This document shows, piece after piece, positions 42,385 to 54,000 of a DNA stretch of 64,000 nt. The stretch comes from Chondrus crispus (lineage: Eukaryota > Rhodophyta > Florideophyceae > Gigartinales > Gigartinaceae), in contig NW_005179088.1 of assembly GCF_000350225.1 (NCBI RefSeq), positions 110,628 through 174,627 on the forward strand, given 5' to 3'. A program made the position numbers and the translations under genes. The notes under the pieces are model-generated. The model saw only the letters and a list, made by a program, of their open reading frames with translations. It made no database searches and had not been told where the DNA came from. Position 1 is the first letter of the stretch. The number at the start of each line of letters is the position of its first letter.

Positions 42385-43051
42385 ACCAGTCATCAATGAG
42401 AAGGTTAGCTGACAAGTGGTCTCTGCCGTTGGTGTAGAACTTGTCGTTCTGGATCTGGTGGCCAGAAGATTTGTTCCCGCCACAGACTTGTAGGGTATAA
42501 AGCAGGATGGCGTACTTCGACTTGTCGCGTGCGTCGATGGCGACGTACTTATTTGCGAGTCTATCATTGCAGATGGACTCAATATTCCAAGGTTCATCCT
42601 CCACGTGATCATAAGCACGCTCATCGTCAATCGATTCAGTCAACCCGAATCGGGAAAACTCATCTACCAAGACCGCATGCTTTCCTCGCGCACTTATGTG
42701 GACGAGAACATGTCGACCGACAAGGCGGAGCATTTCGGTCAAATCCAAGTCATACCTTGTCAGCCTCGTTTCAACCCATACATGGTACGGAAAACGAGGC
42801 GAGGCTTCTTCATTCTTCGACACCTTCATTACGTCCGTTCTTTGCGACAGTAGCCACATTATTATCTCACGAGCGTTGAGCTCTTCAACGGATGCTCTCG
42901 CCGCCTTCGACGCGAGCTGTTTACGAGGCGCCTTGCCGCCAGTACTGCGGCGCGCCGTCTGCTCGGTTTTCGCCAACCTCGTTTGATCAGGATTCTTGCA
43001 AGGGGCAGACTCGAGGACTAAAACCTCACCTGAGTACTGCCACACAAGCAA
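42385..43051 (-). pseudogene. Antisense ORF beginning with a histone H3 N-terminal tail
   Basis: An open minus-strand frame runs from a TGA at ~43061 to the RT junction near 42385. After ~25 residues it contains AKTEQTARRSTGGKAPRKQ followed by LASKAARAS (42890-42973). This is 28 positions of the histone H3 tail with no gaps, starting exactly at H3 residue 1. Compared with canonical H3, R2 is K, K4 is E, K9 is R and K27 is A; K14, K18, K23 and S10/S28 are kept. The codon before it is TTG where H3 has ATG, so the original start may have been there. The H3 globular core is absent. Instead ~165 unrecognised residues follow (HVLVHISARGKHAVLVDEF, EPWNIESICNDR, KYAILLYTLQVCGGNKSSG), cut off by the RT junction. 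Function unknown. Confidence 0.75.
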
Positions 43052-43370
43052 TCAGCGATCTCTAAAACTGGAGGCAACTAGGACCTGACGCGGTGTCAGG
43101 TTCTTCAAAAAAACGCAGGAATACCGAAGTTAGTTGTGTGAAAATTAGAGAAGGTGGGTAGGTTAATGATAGAAGTGGAAGCTTAAAGTGATGATGAGCT
43201 GTACACGTGTATACGTGGAGCGATTGGAGGAGGGGTGTCGATGGTGACACTAAATTGTGTCCATTGGATCGTCAAGGTCGAGCACCGGTTTCTTGACTCA
43301 AGCCGAGCACCAGGGGCAAAGGACCGGCCATCGGTCAGAATATATGTTGCCCCTGCCCGGGTGTGGGGCT

Positions 43371-43383
43371 AGGGAGGGGGTCG
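43371..43383 (+). other. Candidate polypurine tract
   Basis: AGGGAGGGGGTCG immediately before the 3' LTR at 43384, preceded by GTGTGGGGCT: the expected site of plus-strand priming. Confidence 0.6.
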
Positions 43384-43697
43384 TGTGGGGGAGATTTGGG
43401 GTACTGTACAGGGTACAGTACCGGTACTGTACAGGGTACAGGGCCAAAGCCTTGAAAAGGTGATTTTGTTGGTTCGCGTGTACGCCAGGTGTACACGTGG
43501 ACAATCTCCCTTTGAAGGGCGGCGGTCCTGTGGAGTGGAAGATGATGGCGGCCCCTCTATAAGAGAAAGGGGCGCGCCGCGACACACGGCAATGGGGGGG
43601 AACAACAACGACACCCGGACCGACCCCCCCTCTTGAAATAAACATCTCGCTTTTCTCTCTCCCCTACGCGCGCAACCCCCCTTTTTAGCTGTCAACA
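43384..43697 (+). repeat. 3' LTR of the small gypsy element
   Basis: 314 bp, same ends as 39421-39730, with TATAAG at 43558-43563 and AATAAA at 43637-43642. It is followed by the CACAT duplication at 43698-43702. Relative to the 5' LTR it has an extra GTAC-palindrome unit and lacks part of the sequence at 39460-39475. Confidence 0.95.
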
Positions 43698-43702
43698 CAC
43701 AT

Positions 43703-46457
43703 CAACAGTTATTGGGCTTTTCAAATTTCAAAATTTTGCAGAAACCGTTATGAATGTCATTTTCTGGCAGTGAAGTCAAGTCTATACAGTATTGGAGAAA
43801 CCGAACCGGCCACTCCCTTTCATGACAGGGAAGCTACTGAAGGCGCTTGCATTAGTAGGAACGTCTCCAGCAGGCGCAAATCATGCGGGTAATGATGCTG
43901 CATAGTAAAGTGGAGCCTGCCAATTCACAATGCTAAACCAAGATCCGAACTCGTTTTGCAATGGCCAATTTAACACAGTGCCCGTTTAAGGAGCCAGATT
44001 AGTTTCATCTACAAAGCCACCGTGTATTCATTAAAACAATCGAAGAGAGGAAGAGAAAACGCCTTGACGTCCCTTGAACCTACAACTCTCGCATAGAAAC
44101 GTTGATGTGATAACAGATGATGATGTTTGTTGCAAATCTGCAGTGTGAGATGAATATCAGACAGGTTTCCGTCTGGGTAACCAAATTGAAGTCGGGTATA
44201 CGGAAGAGAACATTGGACAGACCCAGAGGCTTTGTAGGATATCCAGGGGGGCAGTGGCGCACGTGCGGAGTCGAGTCCAGACAACAGAGCCCCAGCTTGC
44301 GAATGTCGAGAAAACGCTCGACTTGTGCCAGTGTCGCTCCGTCTATCCATAGGCACCTCGGTACAGTTGAAGCTGGAAACAAGTATTTAAACAATTGCAA
44401 TGAAACACTCTTTGGTTTCAAATTACTACTGGGGCAAGCAATTATGAGCATGAATTGAACCCCATGCTGGTCTCAGTTTACCGTCGGGCCGGGCACAGCG
44501 AATCTGCTTGCCCCTTGCAGGGCTGTATGGGTGAGTATTTCTCATCAAAATACATGCTGCCAGGAGCAGCTGGCACGGTTGGATCGTTTCGCACGATTTT
44601 ACGCTTGGGAATCATCAGAGTATCCATTGAGATAGCTCGCTTCTCCCGTTGATTACGTTAGATATAAGCCAAAGGCCGAAACAAAAAAAAAGCATCAGCC
44701 CAGTTTATTCGCCATTGAGGTACGCACGACAATGGCCGACAGCAAGCACGCAAACTGATTGCAATGAAAGCAAAAATGGTTTCGATTCCTCCTTGTTATG
44801 ACTCGGCAGCAAGTTTTGCTTCCGCTTTTTATGATAGACGGTGATTCCGAGACGTCGTAATGAGCAAACCAATTCTGCCTTTTTAAAATATTTGCATACG
44901 CTGTATGAAGAAGTCGGCAAGGCGATTACTGACGAAAACTTGTGCCTATCTTTCCACGAGAGGGGATCGAAAAGCTCGCAAGACCAAATAGTCGTTGAAC
45001 AGAGTGCGCGATTGAGAGGGAAAACGATGCAGTTTGCTGCCGGTACTGAACTTGGGATTCATGGAATCTTGCACGAAGACAGCATGTTGGGATGTTTGTA
45101 GTAGTACAGTCGTAGAGACCTCGAAGTGTCTTCTGCGACCCTACTGCCATTGCGAGCGCAGAGAGAGCCCTCTGTATTCAGGTCTAACATTGAGCGACAC
45201 AATCAGGTAAATTTGGGAGGAAAGTGCTTTCATGTGTGAAGAGAACGTTAGGAAGAATATTATGAGGTGAAAACATGGTTGACAGGTACTAATAGATGAG
45301 GAGAGAAAGGTAAACCAGGTGTCTATCGAAGCATTTGTATCAGAATGCGGAAGCCACTGGTCTGCAGAAAAGTAGGGTTGCAAAACGAGAGCGCATCGCA
45401 GTGTAGCCGACAGTTGGAGTGTCTAATGGCACGCACGGTCGGCCTTCCAGCAGCTTCTGGGGGAGAATTACTTGACACAGGATCTCGCCTGAGAAAAGCA
45501 TATCCGATGATGCGGAGGAGCATAGGTGACTGGTGAATTGTTCGTGATTTTGAAAGCGCCGAAGACTCAAATCAGAGATTGGAAATGAAGCAAGAAGTGC
45601 CGTTGGTGAGGGGATGGCCAGACCTGTTGAGGTGGAGCGACTACGGCCCATGCATGAGCAGCAAGCGGGAATTGGTCCCGCAGTGAAAGGACGAAGAGCG
45701 TTGCTTCTTGACAAAATAGATTGCATTGTCCGAAGGGTTTATGTCGTTATAGAGGCATAGACATAATGTTCTTAAGGCAGCGGCCCATCGTCTGCCTGGT
45801 CTGCATGCATGTATGGGATTTGGAGGTAATAGAACGGGCTATTCAATGCATTGAGTCAGAAAGTTTAGTGAAATAAGGCGATCGGAAAGAAAAGGCGGTG
45901 GAGGGACTTGAGAGTATCGTCACCTCAGGGCTTATAAAAAGGCAGCAGTCGACGTACACTATACAGGTCGAACTTGAGAGGCTCGCCGAAGTGGAATGAT
46001 GCTGTTGAACTCATACTGTACGGGGAAGGAGGCCTGTCACGATGTCACGGTCTCAGGATTCCTGTTCTCGCAGTCCAGGTAATCTTCGCTAACAGTGCTT
46101 TCTTTCATTCTCGACTTCGGGCCCAGTCATTGCATAATTGCAAATGCCTCCCACCTCCCGCAATGGGGTTATATCCAAGCCCACACAACCCGCTCACTGA
46201 GCTGCCCCACCTCTTCAATTTCATATTGTACTCGCAATGCTCATGGTTTAATCCTAGGGCCTCCCGCTTCCGGGCCAACTCACGCTCCTTCTTATTTGTG
46301 CATATAAGCAAAACCGTCTTCCACCACCGGCCCCACTTCCATCCCCCATTCGCCACATCGATCTAAGACCTCCATTCCCCCTTCATCGCTTTCCGCCCCC
46401 ATTCCCATATTACTCTACTCACCTCGACCAGCCGTTTCCAACCTCTCTCACCCTCCA
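43703..46457. other. Intergenic, no convincing gene
   Basis: 2.75 kb. ATG frames at 44117-44458 (113 codons) and overlapping minus-strand frames have no recognised motif, and overlapping frames of similar length on both strands argue against coding. The last ~400 bp become pyrimidine-rich, typical of a 5' leader before the bZIP ATG. Confidence 0.45.
46303..46308 (+). promoter_or_regulatory. Candidate TATA box of the bZIP gene
   Basis: TATAAG in the context GCATATAAGCAAAA, 150 bp before the ATG at 46458, followed by a C/T-rich leader. No experimental start site is known. Confidence 0.35.
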
Positions 46458-47174
46458 ATGTTGTCGTTTTGCAGGAAACGGGCTGCCCTCACACACCCCG
46501 AATCAATCGTTGAAGATTTCTCGTTCTCCAAGAAACCAAGACTGGATCCCATTCCGACAATCGCCTTTTCCTCCCTCTCTGAAGATGTCTCAGTCGAAGT
46601 CCCGCACCAGGACGCACTTGATTTTAGCTTTGGAGAACTCACACAGGAGTTCGTCTCAACTCCAGTTCCAGGAAATGAAATTCTCACAAATGGCCTCGAA
46701 TCCTTCTTCTCTGACACTCCGGTAAATGCCCTCATGCTCAAACAGACTTCTCAAAAGCCCTCAGATGAAGAAAAGAAAGCTGACAAGCCATCTTCGGATA
46801 AAATTCCCTTTACCACATTAAGACCCGGTTCTCCATCATCAGCAATAAGCTCAGATTGTGAACAAAAACCAGCTCCTGTCAAGCAATTTTCAAACATTGA
46901 TACTGAATCATTCCAGAAACGTCAAGCTGACCGAGCCGCTCGGAATCGAGAATCAAGTCGCAGAGCACGAGAGAAGGCTAAAAACCGCTTTCGTGCCCTA
47001 GAGACTGACAACATGGCTCTCCGTGATATGGTCCAGAGACTCAGAATGCACAACGAGCATCTCATCACACAGCTCGACAGAGTTACGATCATGCAACAGA
47101 GTTGCACCATGTGCAGGTACAATGCCGCAATGGCTCAACAACCAGGCTGCCGTGACACTACACTACGTCCTTAG
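46458..47174 (+). CDS. bZIP transcription factor
   Basis: 238 codons, ATG in the context CTCCAATG. Residues ~153-208 form a basic leucine zipper. The basic region QKRQADRAARNRESSRRAR carries the invariant N-x7-R (Asn163, Arg171), and zipper leucines at 181, 188, 195 and 202 keep heptad spacing. It would dimerise and bind ACGT- or CRE-like sites in the nucleus. The N-terminal 150 residues are Ser/Pro/acidic and probably disordered, with aromatic-acidic patches (DALDFSFGELTQEF) resembling an activation domain. The C-terminal tail has Cys216, Cys219 and Cys231. CACGTG palindromes occur in the window, but a regulatory link is speculation. Confidence 0.9.
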   Translation: MLSFCRKRAALTHPESIVEDFSFSKKPRLDPIPTIAFSSLSEDVSVEVPHQDALDFSFGELTQEFVSTPVPGNEILTNGLESFFSDTPVNALMLKQTSQKPSDEEKKADKPSSDKIPFTTLRPGSPSSAISSDCEQKPAPVKQFSNIDTESFQKRQADRAARNRESSRRAREKAKNRFRALETDNMALRDMVQRLRMHNEHLITQLDRVTIMQQSCTMCRYNAAMAQQPGCRDTTLRP

Positions 47175-50100
47175 ATTGTAATAGTTGTTCGACTGCCTCT
47201 CATATGTACAGTATTGGCATCTCTACAATAGACTGCTTTGTAAAGAAGTGAAGTTGAGATATTAACCAAAAGCGAGGCCAGCTGGTCGGTCTCCGATCTA
47301 CTGGAGGATTGCGTTAGCGCTTATTCTTTCATTTGTAAACATGTTGCTAGAGCGTTTTCGTTGCTGCTGTGGCGCACAACATCGTGGACAAGCAAATTCA
47401 GCAAGTGCAGTCTGAATATGTTTCCTGTAAATACAGATATTTCCTGCGCCTTTGACGTGAATATCACCATGCCATGTACTCGATGTTCATTTCTGAAATC
47501 TGAGCTTGATACTTTACATTTCAATACGGTTGTTAGAAAATGAAGCGGAGAAAATATAAATCGTCTCAGCAACAGCCTTACTTTAGACTGATGTTCCACC
47601 TAAATGTCTGCAGCCGTGGTCCTGCATGAACATTAACCACGCAAGACGAAGTTCACGTTCGAAAGCAGAATCGTTTCATTCGGGAAACGACGAATCTCTC
47701 TTCCGTAGCTATTGCTAAATATAAAAGACGAAATAGACATGGCCGTTTTTAGGTCATTTCGGCTTTTATTCATCAAATGGTGACCTGGAAAACTTTTTTT
47801 CCATACGGATAGATTACAAGTGTAAGAGGAGTCTGCAGAAACTATCATGAGGGCATAAAACTGCAAAGGTATTTGAGCAAAAACAATATCCTTTATCTTA
47901 GCGCTCCTTTAAAATCAGCCAGTTTGCATTTCCCAACGTTTCGTTGTTGTTCCACCATATCATTTTCTTCTCTCCCCCGCTCACTTCGCATATATGGTGC
48001 AAATCGTGTTCTATGTAACTGACACCGCTCGATCGTTCCGCTATACACAGAACTTACACTTCCATCTCACCTGAAAATTATTGGCATTGACGGGCTCAGT
48101 ATGTGTATTTCTCAGAGAAAAGGGGACTGCTGGATCAGGAGAAGTATGCGTAATCGGCAAGAAGCAAGAGGTTATATATGCTAGATCAGTGTGGGTAAGG
48201 CCCAACATTTCTTTCTAATTGTATCACCTGAATGTTGCCCGGTCCTGTAGTCATTCCCAAGTCAGATGAAACCATTTTCCAGGTGGCATAAACTTAAATT
48301 TCATATACAACAGAGATCATGAGGCAGTTTTACGGCCCTGCAAATTATCCTTAGATGATTCTGAGATAGCCATGAATGTATGTAGTTCAATCGGATACTT
48401 GGCATACAAATTGATTCTGTGGTTGTAGAAGTAAAAATTGCATGCCTCATCAAACACATTGCCATGAAAAGTGAAAACAAGTTTTTACAATAATAAAGCA
48501 AAGCATTTTCCTCATTTTTAGCCTCCTGAAGGTACCATCAGCGAACCAATAGTTTTACAAGAAACACTCGGAGCACGACTGCAGTATGTATCTCTCATTT
48601 GGGTCCAGAGCAAGCCATTCAGTTTTATTTTTTCTTCGCGAAGCAGTTGATGACTTATAGAGTCTAGGATGCACTACAAGGATCTGGGTACTCATTGAAA
48701 TGCAAAGGGGTATATGTTTTAATGCAGATTATCTAATTATTGAGATATTGTGGTTTAATGCCAACAGAATGCCATGCTTTCAGTAAGCACGTACGGAGAC
48801 GTGTGTACGGAGACGTGCTGAAGTTTTAAAAAAGCGTGAAAGCACTATTACGTGAGGTTTAAAAAAACATAGCTGAGAACAGGATGCGATCATGCGCATG
48901 ATACTTGGGATGATGTGATTTTGAAAATTCGAGAGCTGTCGATGGCAGCTAGAGCTCGAAAGGTGATTGACTTGAACTTGCCTCATGGGGCATGGGTAGC
49001 GGAGAAGAGAATGATACGAGAGACGAATCCGTAGCGTTATTCTCAACCGTTGCGTGGCTGAGAGGTGCCAGTGTTGAAATTTAAGAGTAAGGCCAGAATG
49101 GTGATGAATGCCGCCGTGTGCAGACCTCTGCGATATGTGTGAGGAAGCATTGGAGAGTGGAAAAATATGACAGAGGGGTGGCTATGGCATAGGCGCATTG
49201 CGGCTTTAGTAAATCCAGGAGGGAGTTTGCAGACAGCTGGATGCTGCTCGCTTGACGACGTTTGGGAGCAGTTCGATGATTTTGTGGAATGATCGTGGAA
49301 AGTAACGATGGGCACAAGACTACTATACTGGCTCGAGACTTTTAAGGAGTCCTGCGGTGATCGAAGTGAGAAGACGCACATGTATGAGGAACAGCAGTAG
49401 CCAATGAAAAAGGGATGTCAGGTCGTCTATAGTCGAGACCGGACGTCGTTGAACAGGTGGGCGGACGAGTGGGATGGGTTGAGTGCACTATTTCCCTGCA
49501 ATTGCGTACAACGCAATCTTCCCTCCACTCAAAAAAGTTAGTTCTATCTATGCCAGGGATCAGCTTTCCGCATTCGCGACTGACGCAGTCACCTTGTGAC
49601 GGAATCTTTCTCGCTCTCCCGAGCGTGCATCGAGAACGCTCTCCCTCTGGGCAAGGCAACAACACGAGATTTAGCGCGCAAAGCAAGACCAAGTGACTCG
49701 GGAAATTGGTCGGGGAAATGTCCTCTTGCATAGGCTCCTGTTGCGAGAGGGGAAGGTAGCGTAATCTATCATTGTCCAATCAGCCGCAAGCTCACGTCTG
49801 CTGTTTACCGGCCACAAATTATCGCAGGAATTATGAGACGTCTGTACAGTATGCCACAGTCAGTTCCCATCGCGACGCCTGGTTTTTATTATTTATTACC
49901 ATTCTCTCCTTCCCCTCCTGCCCTCGCTCCCATCCATTTGAAAATGCGGAATCAAAATGATCAACGTATTAGGTAATACAGATGATGCCCCTAAAATTTC
50001 TTCTAGGAATCAACAAAGCGGACTCATCGCGTATCCTACAGTATAGTAAACTGTATGTTCCGTGCAATATTCTACGATAAAATTAGCCGGCTGTATCGTT

Positions 50101-50818
50101 TTCCGGAGTTCTCGTGTCGTTATTCCAAGCAAAACCTTGTTATTCCAAGCAAAAACCTTTTATGGTCATTATTCTGTAATCATGCGAGCGTTCCACGTTA
50201 CAACTTTCAACGGTACCCCTGGGTCCATACTGTAGCAGTAGCACTGTACTGTCACAGTACTGACCCCTTGTCCACCCTCTTGCAAAGGCCCCGAACCAAT
50301 GCAACCCTGACGACAAGACAAATGCGACATCGCGATACTGCGTCATCAAATGAAAGCCATTCAAGCATTCCCGGCATCTCCCATGCTTTGCGCAATCACC
50401 CACGTAATTCGCGCATGAACTGGCAGGTTTTCCGAAAATACCAGTCACCAAAAAAATGACCTTCGCAATCTATCCCAATACCTCGCCGCTGTAACGTACA
50501 CATCAGGTTAACTCGAAGATGAAGATATCTCTCATACTGTAACCTAGGGTTGCAAGTGACTGAAAGAAAGTTGATTTATTGAAGAACAATTCTGAGGTGA
50601 CCTGCCCGAAAAGTGACATTGTATTGGTCTTACAGCCACAGGGGTGCTCTTTCTCCTGACAGGGTCTACTACGAGAGGTGGAGCTCGCGCATATTCATGT
50701 CAGAGATGCATCTAGAGAAGGCCCTGTTTATTCTTTGCAACCTGACCTTTATGACTTTATTAAGTATTTCTAGGGGATCTGTAGTAAATGCTTGCCATGT
50801 ACATAGCTCTTTTCACGG

Positions 50819-50820
<2 letters not shown>

Positions 50821-50849
<29 letters not shown>
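50821..50849. repeat. Homopolymer run of 29 C
   Basis: Twenty-nine consecutive C. A run this long is hard to replicate or sequence, so its true length is uncertain. Confidence 0.85.
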
Positions 50850-50886
50850 ACGCCCGCCGGGACTCTTTGAACAGGTTTCTCCTTCC

Positions 50887-51002
50887 TTCACTGCTATGCT
50901 TCACTGCTATGCTTCACTGCTATGCTTCACTGCTATGCTTCACTGCTATGCTTCACTGCTATGCTTCACTGCTATGCTTCACTGCTATGCATCACTGCTA
51001 TC
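50887..51002. repeat. 13-bp minisatellite, about nine copies
   Basis: The unit TTCACTGCTATGC is repeated head to tail with almost no variation; the last copy reads ATCACTGCTATC. Because 13 is not a multiple of 3, each frame cycles through the unit, giving apparent Cys/Tyr/Leu-rich ORFs that are artefacts. It starts 37 bp after the C29 run. Confidence 0.95.
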
Positions 51003-54000
51003 AGAAACCAAAATTTCCGAATCTAAATGAAAGAGTCTGCCGTACGCAGGGAAAGTTATACAAATCACTTCGTACCCTTCTTGCTTGCTCGTGGTATTCC
51101 GAAAGGATTAAAAGATGCCTTTTATGTTTGAGTTAAAAGCCCACAATCAAGAGCATTCTATAAACTCTTTGGATCTTGAAATAAAACAAGAACATATTTT
51201 TGCCGAGCACTGGCTTCCTATCTCGTGAGTGTTTGATTTAAGGATCTTCGAAAACTAGAAGGTCTTACAGTCGTTTAATACACTGACGTTCACTTGCGTC
51301 ATCATTTTGGCGATAAAGAATAATTGAACAACAGTTTGGACTTAGAGGAAAAGCAAGAACTCACATCCCTAGTATTCATCACTGCGAAATGATCAGGTGC
51401 CACTTTTCTAGTTCAAGCCGATAGACCTTTAGAGCAAAGAAAGGAAGCTCTTGCTCCCAAGCTTTGGCACTGGGGTCACGAAAAGAATTCTGAGATGATA
51501 GAGCATCCACAACCAGCAGCGCGGGATCGAAAACAGAGCTACATATCGTACATCAGGGTTGGGTGTACGGTCCGACAATGCAAATGAAGAAGTTTGATTT
51601 ATCATTGTATGACGAGATAAAAACATAGTTTGCAGTTCATTGGAAGGCACAATAGATGCATATTTTATGCAATGCTCGAAAGTTTCGAAATATTTTATTG
51701 TGGTCTCTACATATCTACAAGAGCCTGAGCCTCCGACTTCAGATTCCAAAACTTTAGGTCTAGTTAAACTGAGAATGGAACTGTATGGCTTCATATTATA
51801 GCGCACGAACTCTCATCGCTGTTCAGGCAGTGCTGCACAATTAGAAGATGGGCCCTTAATCGAGGGCATGAGTCCTGCCTGATACGAATCATGACGCCCA
51901 AATGCTCATAAACGAGGTTGACTTCAGAAGCCAGCTTTACGTGTGTATTCCGAATCGTAAGTCCCACAAAGCGTTCGAATATTCCTATACATCTTGGACA
52001 AAGTTGCCATTGGTTTTCGTCAATGTCAGCAAACTGCAAATTGGGTAGGCAAAGGATTGGTATTCCACAAATGTACCACCCTGCGGAATGTATGTGAAAG
52101 CCCATCTCACGGCTGAAACTGTCCGAAAATACTAGTCAAGTCCATGCGAGTCGATCGTACACTACTCTTGTATTCAAATTTCTCACTTCCTGAGAGAGAG
52201 ACGACATAAATAGAGTCGAAGCCCTCGCTTCAAGAACGCACAACTTCGATAAAGAGAAGAGCGAATAGCAGTGAGGCATACAAAATAGGATGCTTGACAA
52301 GCGATATTTCAAGCTGTGGTATTTTCGGTCAAGTACCTGACGAACATTTCCACCAAGGTAGTGGCTGACTCATGCTGTTTGTTGCATCAACATGAAAGCT
52401 TATATGGCATCCTCTCGCGAGAATGGGGCTCCCTAATCGGATCATAAAAGGGTAACGGCTGTGTCACGCTTCAGGTGAGTACAACTCACTCCTGGGATTG
52501 TTGAACTCCACCTGTTCTTTGTTCAGCGCTATGGGAAGCGAAGATGTCGCGCAGAGACGGACTCCTGACGTAACGCGTGAGAGAAGCTTTCATGAAAAGT
52601 ACTGTACAGTACTGCAACTACAGTAGAACTGTACTGAGACTTCCTTCTGGTCATGTTACGGGCAGATACTAGACATCTAACGCGTATGACTCAACGCAGT
52701 GCCACATGGGCTCTCAGTTTTGTTTCCTCTATTGAAGGCTTTCAGTCCGCGTAATCCAAAGCGTTGATTCCGCATTCCAACAAGGCACCCTCATTCATCT
52801 TCTGCACTGCCCTCTACCTATGTCACGTTTTGAGTCGGCATTTTTGCCCCTTTCCATGCCTCGTATGTTTCATCACATCAAATCTCGCGTCGCTCTGCAA
52901 ACCGGATCTAGAGACGACCTCTGGCCTCCCATATTCTTGTATATGCTCTTAGTGTCAACGTTCTTGATACGCGAGAGACGCGTGCGATGTTTTGATATTC
53001 ATGAAATGTATATTGATGGGGTCGTTCGCAATCGCCCATAACGAATTTGTTCCAGGCCAGGGGCTACTAAGGACAAGCAATTATCGTACGGTCAGGAGAT
53101 GTTTGGAGAACATTTGCATTGAAACGTTCTTCCGCAATGAATATGGCCCATTCCAATTTCTCCTTCGCTTTGGATAAAACATGCCAGTATTCTAGTGGCA
53201 TTGTATTGTGACACAACAATCCAGCAGTTCAGTATCATGTGATAAATATCATGCAATCGAGAAACATTCAAACCCCTCATGTGGAGATATTTATACATCT
53301 TCTTGAAAGCGGAGACTGTACGATACGCGATGACGTTTATCGACAGTTATAGGCGAGCCCTCTCGGCCATGGGGTTTTCCTGAGACGGCAAGTACTTACG
53401 TTTGAACTTGTCCAAAGTATGATTTCCTAATATGTCTGCTTATGGAGTACGGAGCTGAAAAATTGAAATCGGTTTAGTTTGAAAGAAGCTGAAATCTTGA
53501 TGTCCGAGAAGCACTATTAAATTGGAGCCGTACATCTTTCTCCTACGCTTATATATATATTGACAATTATGCCTTCAGATAATGTTTTCCTCTTTAAGCG
53601 CGTCTCTTCTGGCATGCATAGCAATCCATATAAAAAAATTGACGTCAAAATCGAGCATACAGTACCAAGGGTACAGCTTTATACATGAAATTAAAACAGA
53701 TCAACAAATGGTGAGAAGAAGAAGAAAAGTCTCATGAAGTGCTGCTTGAAAATTACTAAAATGTAGGAGGCAAGCGGATTGCAATGCCATGTTTATTGAA
53801 TGTACAGCATAGGGCCGACCCACAATGCCTTTTGAATATCTGCCCCCCGTAGACGTCCTGAATGCTCTTAGAGCAATGGAAGCTGCAAAAAGGTGGGAAG
53901 AGAATACCTACGTTGCAAGAATTTATATCTTTGTCTGTCGGGTATCGGAGGTAAATGTTTCCAGAACAGATGAATGACTTGCCATCAAAGGATATTTTGG

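Larger units (their letters stand above)
39421..43697 (+). mobile_element. Small Ty3/gypsy LTR retrotransposon carrying an antisense H3-tail ORF
   Basis: 4277 bp bounded by LTRs of 310 and 314 bp, each TGTGGGGG...GTCAACA. It is flanked by a perfect 5-bp target duplication, CACAT (39416-39420 and 43698-43702). The internal order is primer-binding site, gag, zinc knuckles, aspartic protease and RT up to just past the YVDD box. RNase H and integrase are absent. The RT frame stops matching near 42385 and the remaining ~1 kb carries an ORF on the opposite strand. Because the target duplication flanks the whole unit, that antisense ORF was already inside when the copy inserted. The element cannot transpose alone. 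Confidence 0.95.

Noticed and set aside
42890-42973. A normal histone H3 gene
   Set aside because: Only the first 28 residues match; the histone fold is absent and three key lysines are changed, so it is a tail look-alike, not an H3 gene.
50613-51136. Pro-rich and Cys/Tyr-rich ORFs over the C-run and minisatellite
   Set aside because: Created by translating the homopolymer and 13-bp repeats.
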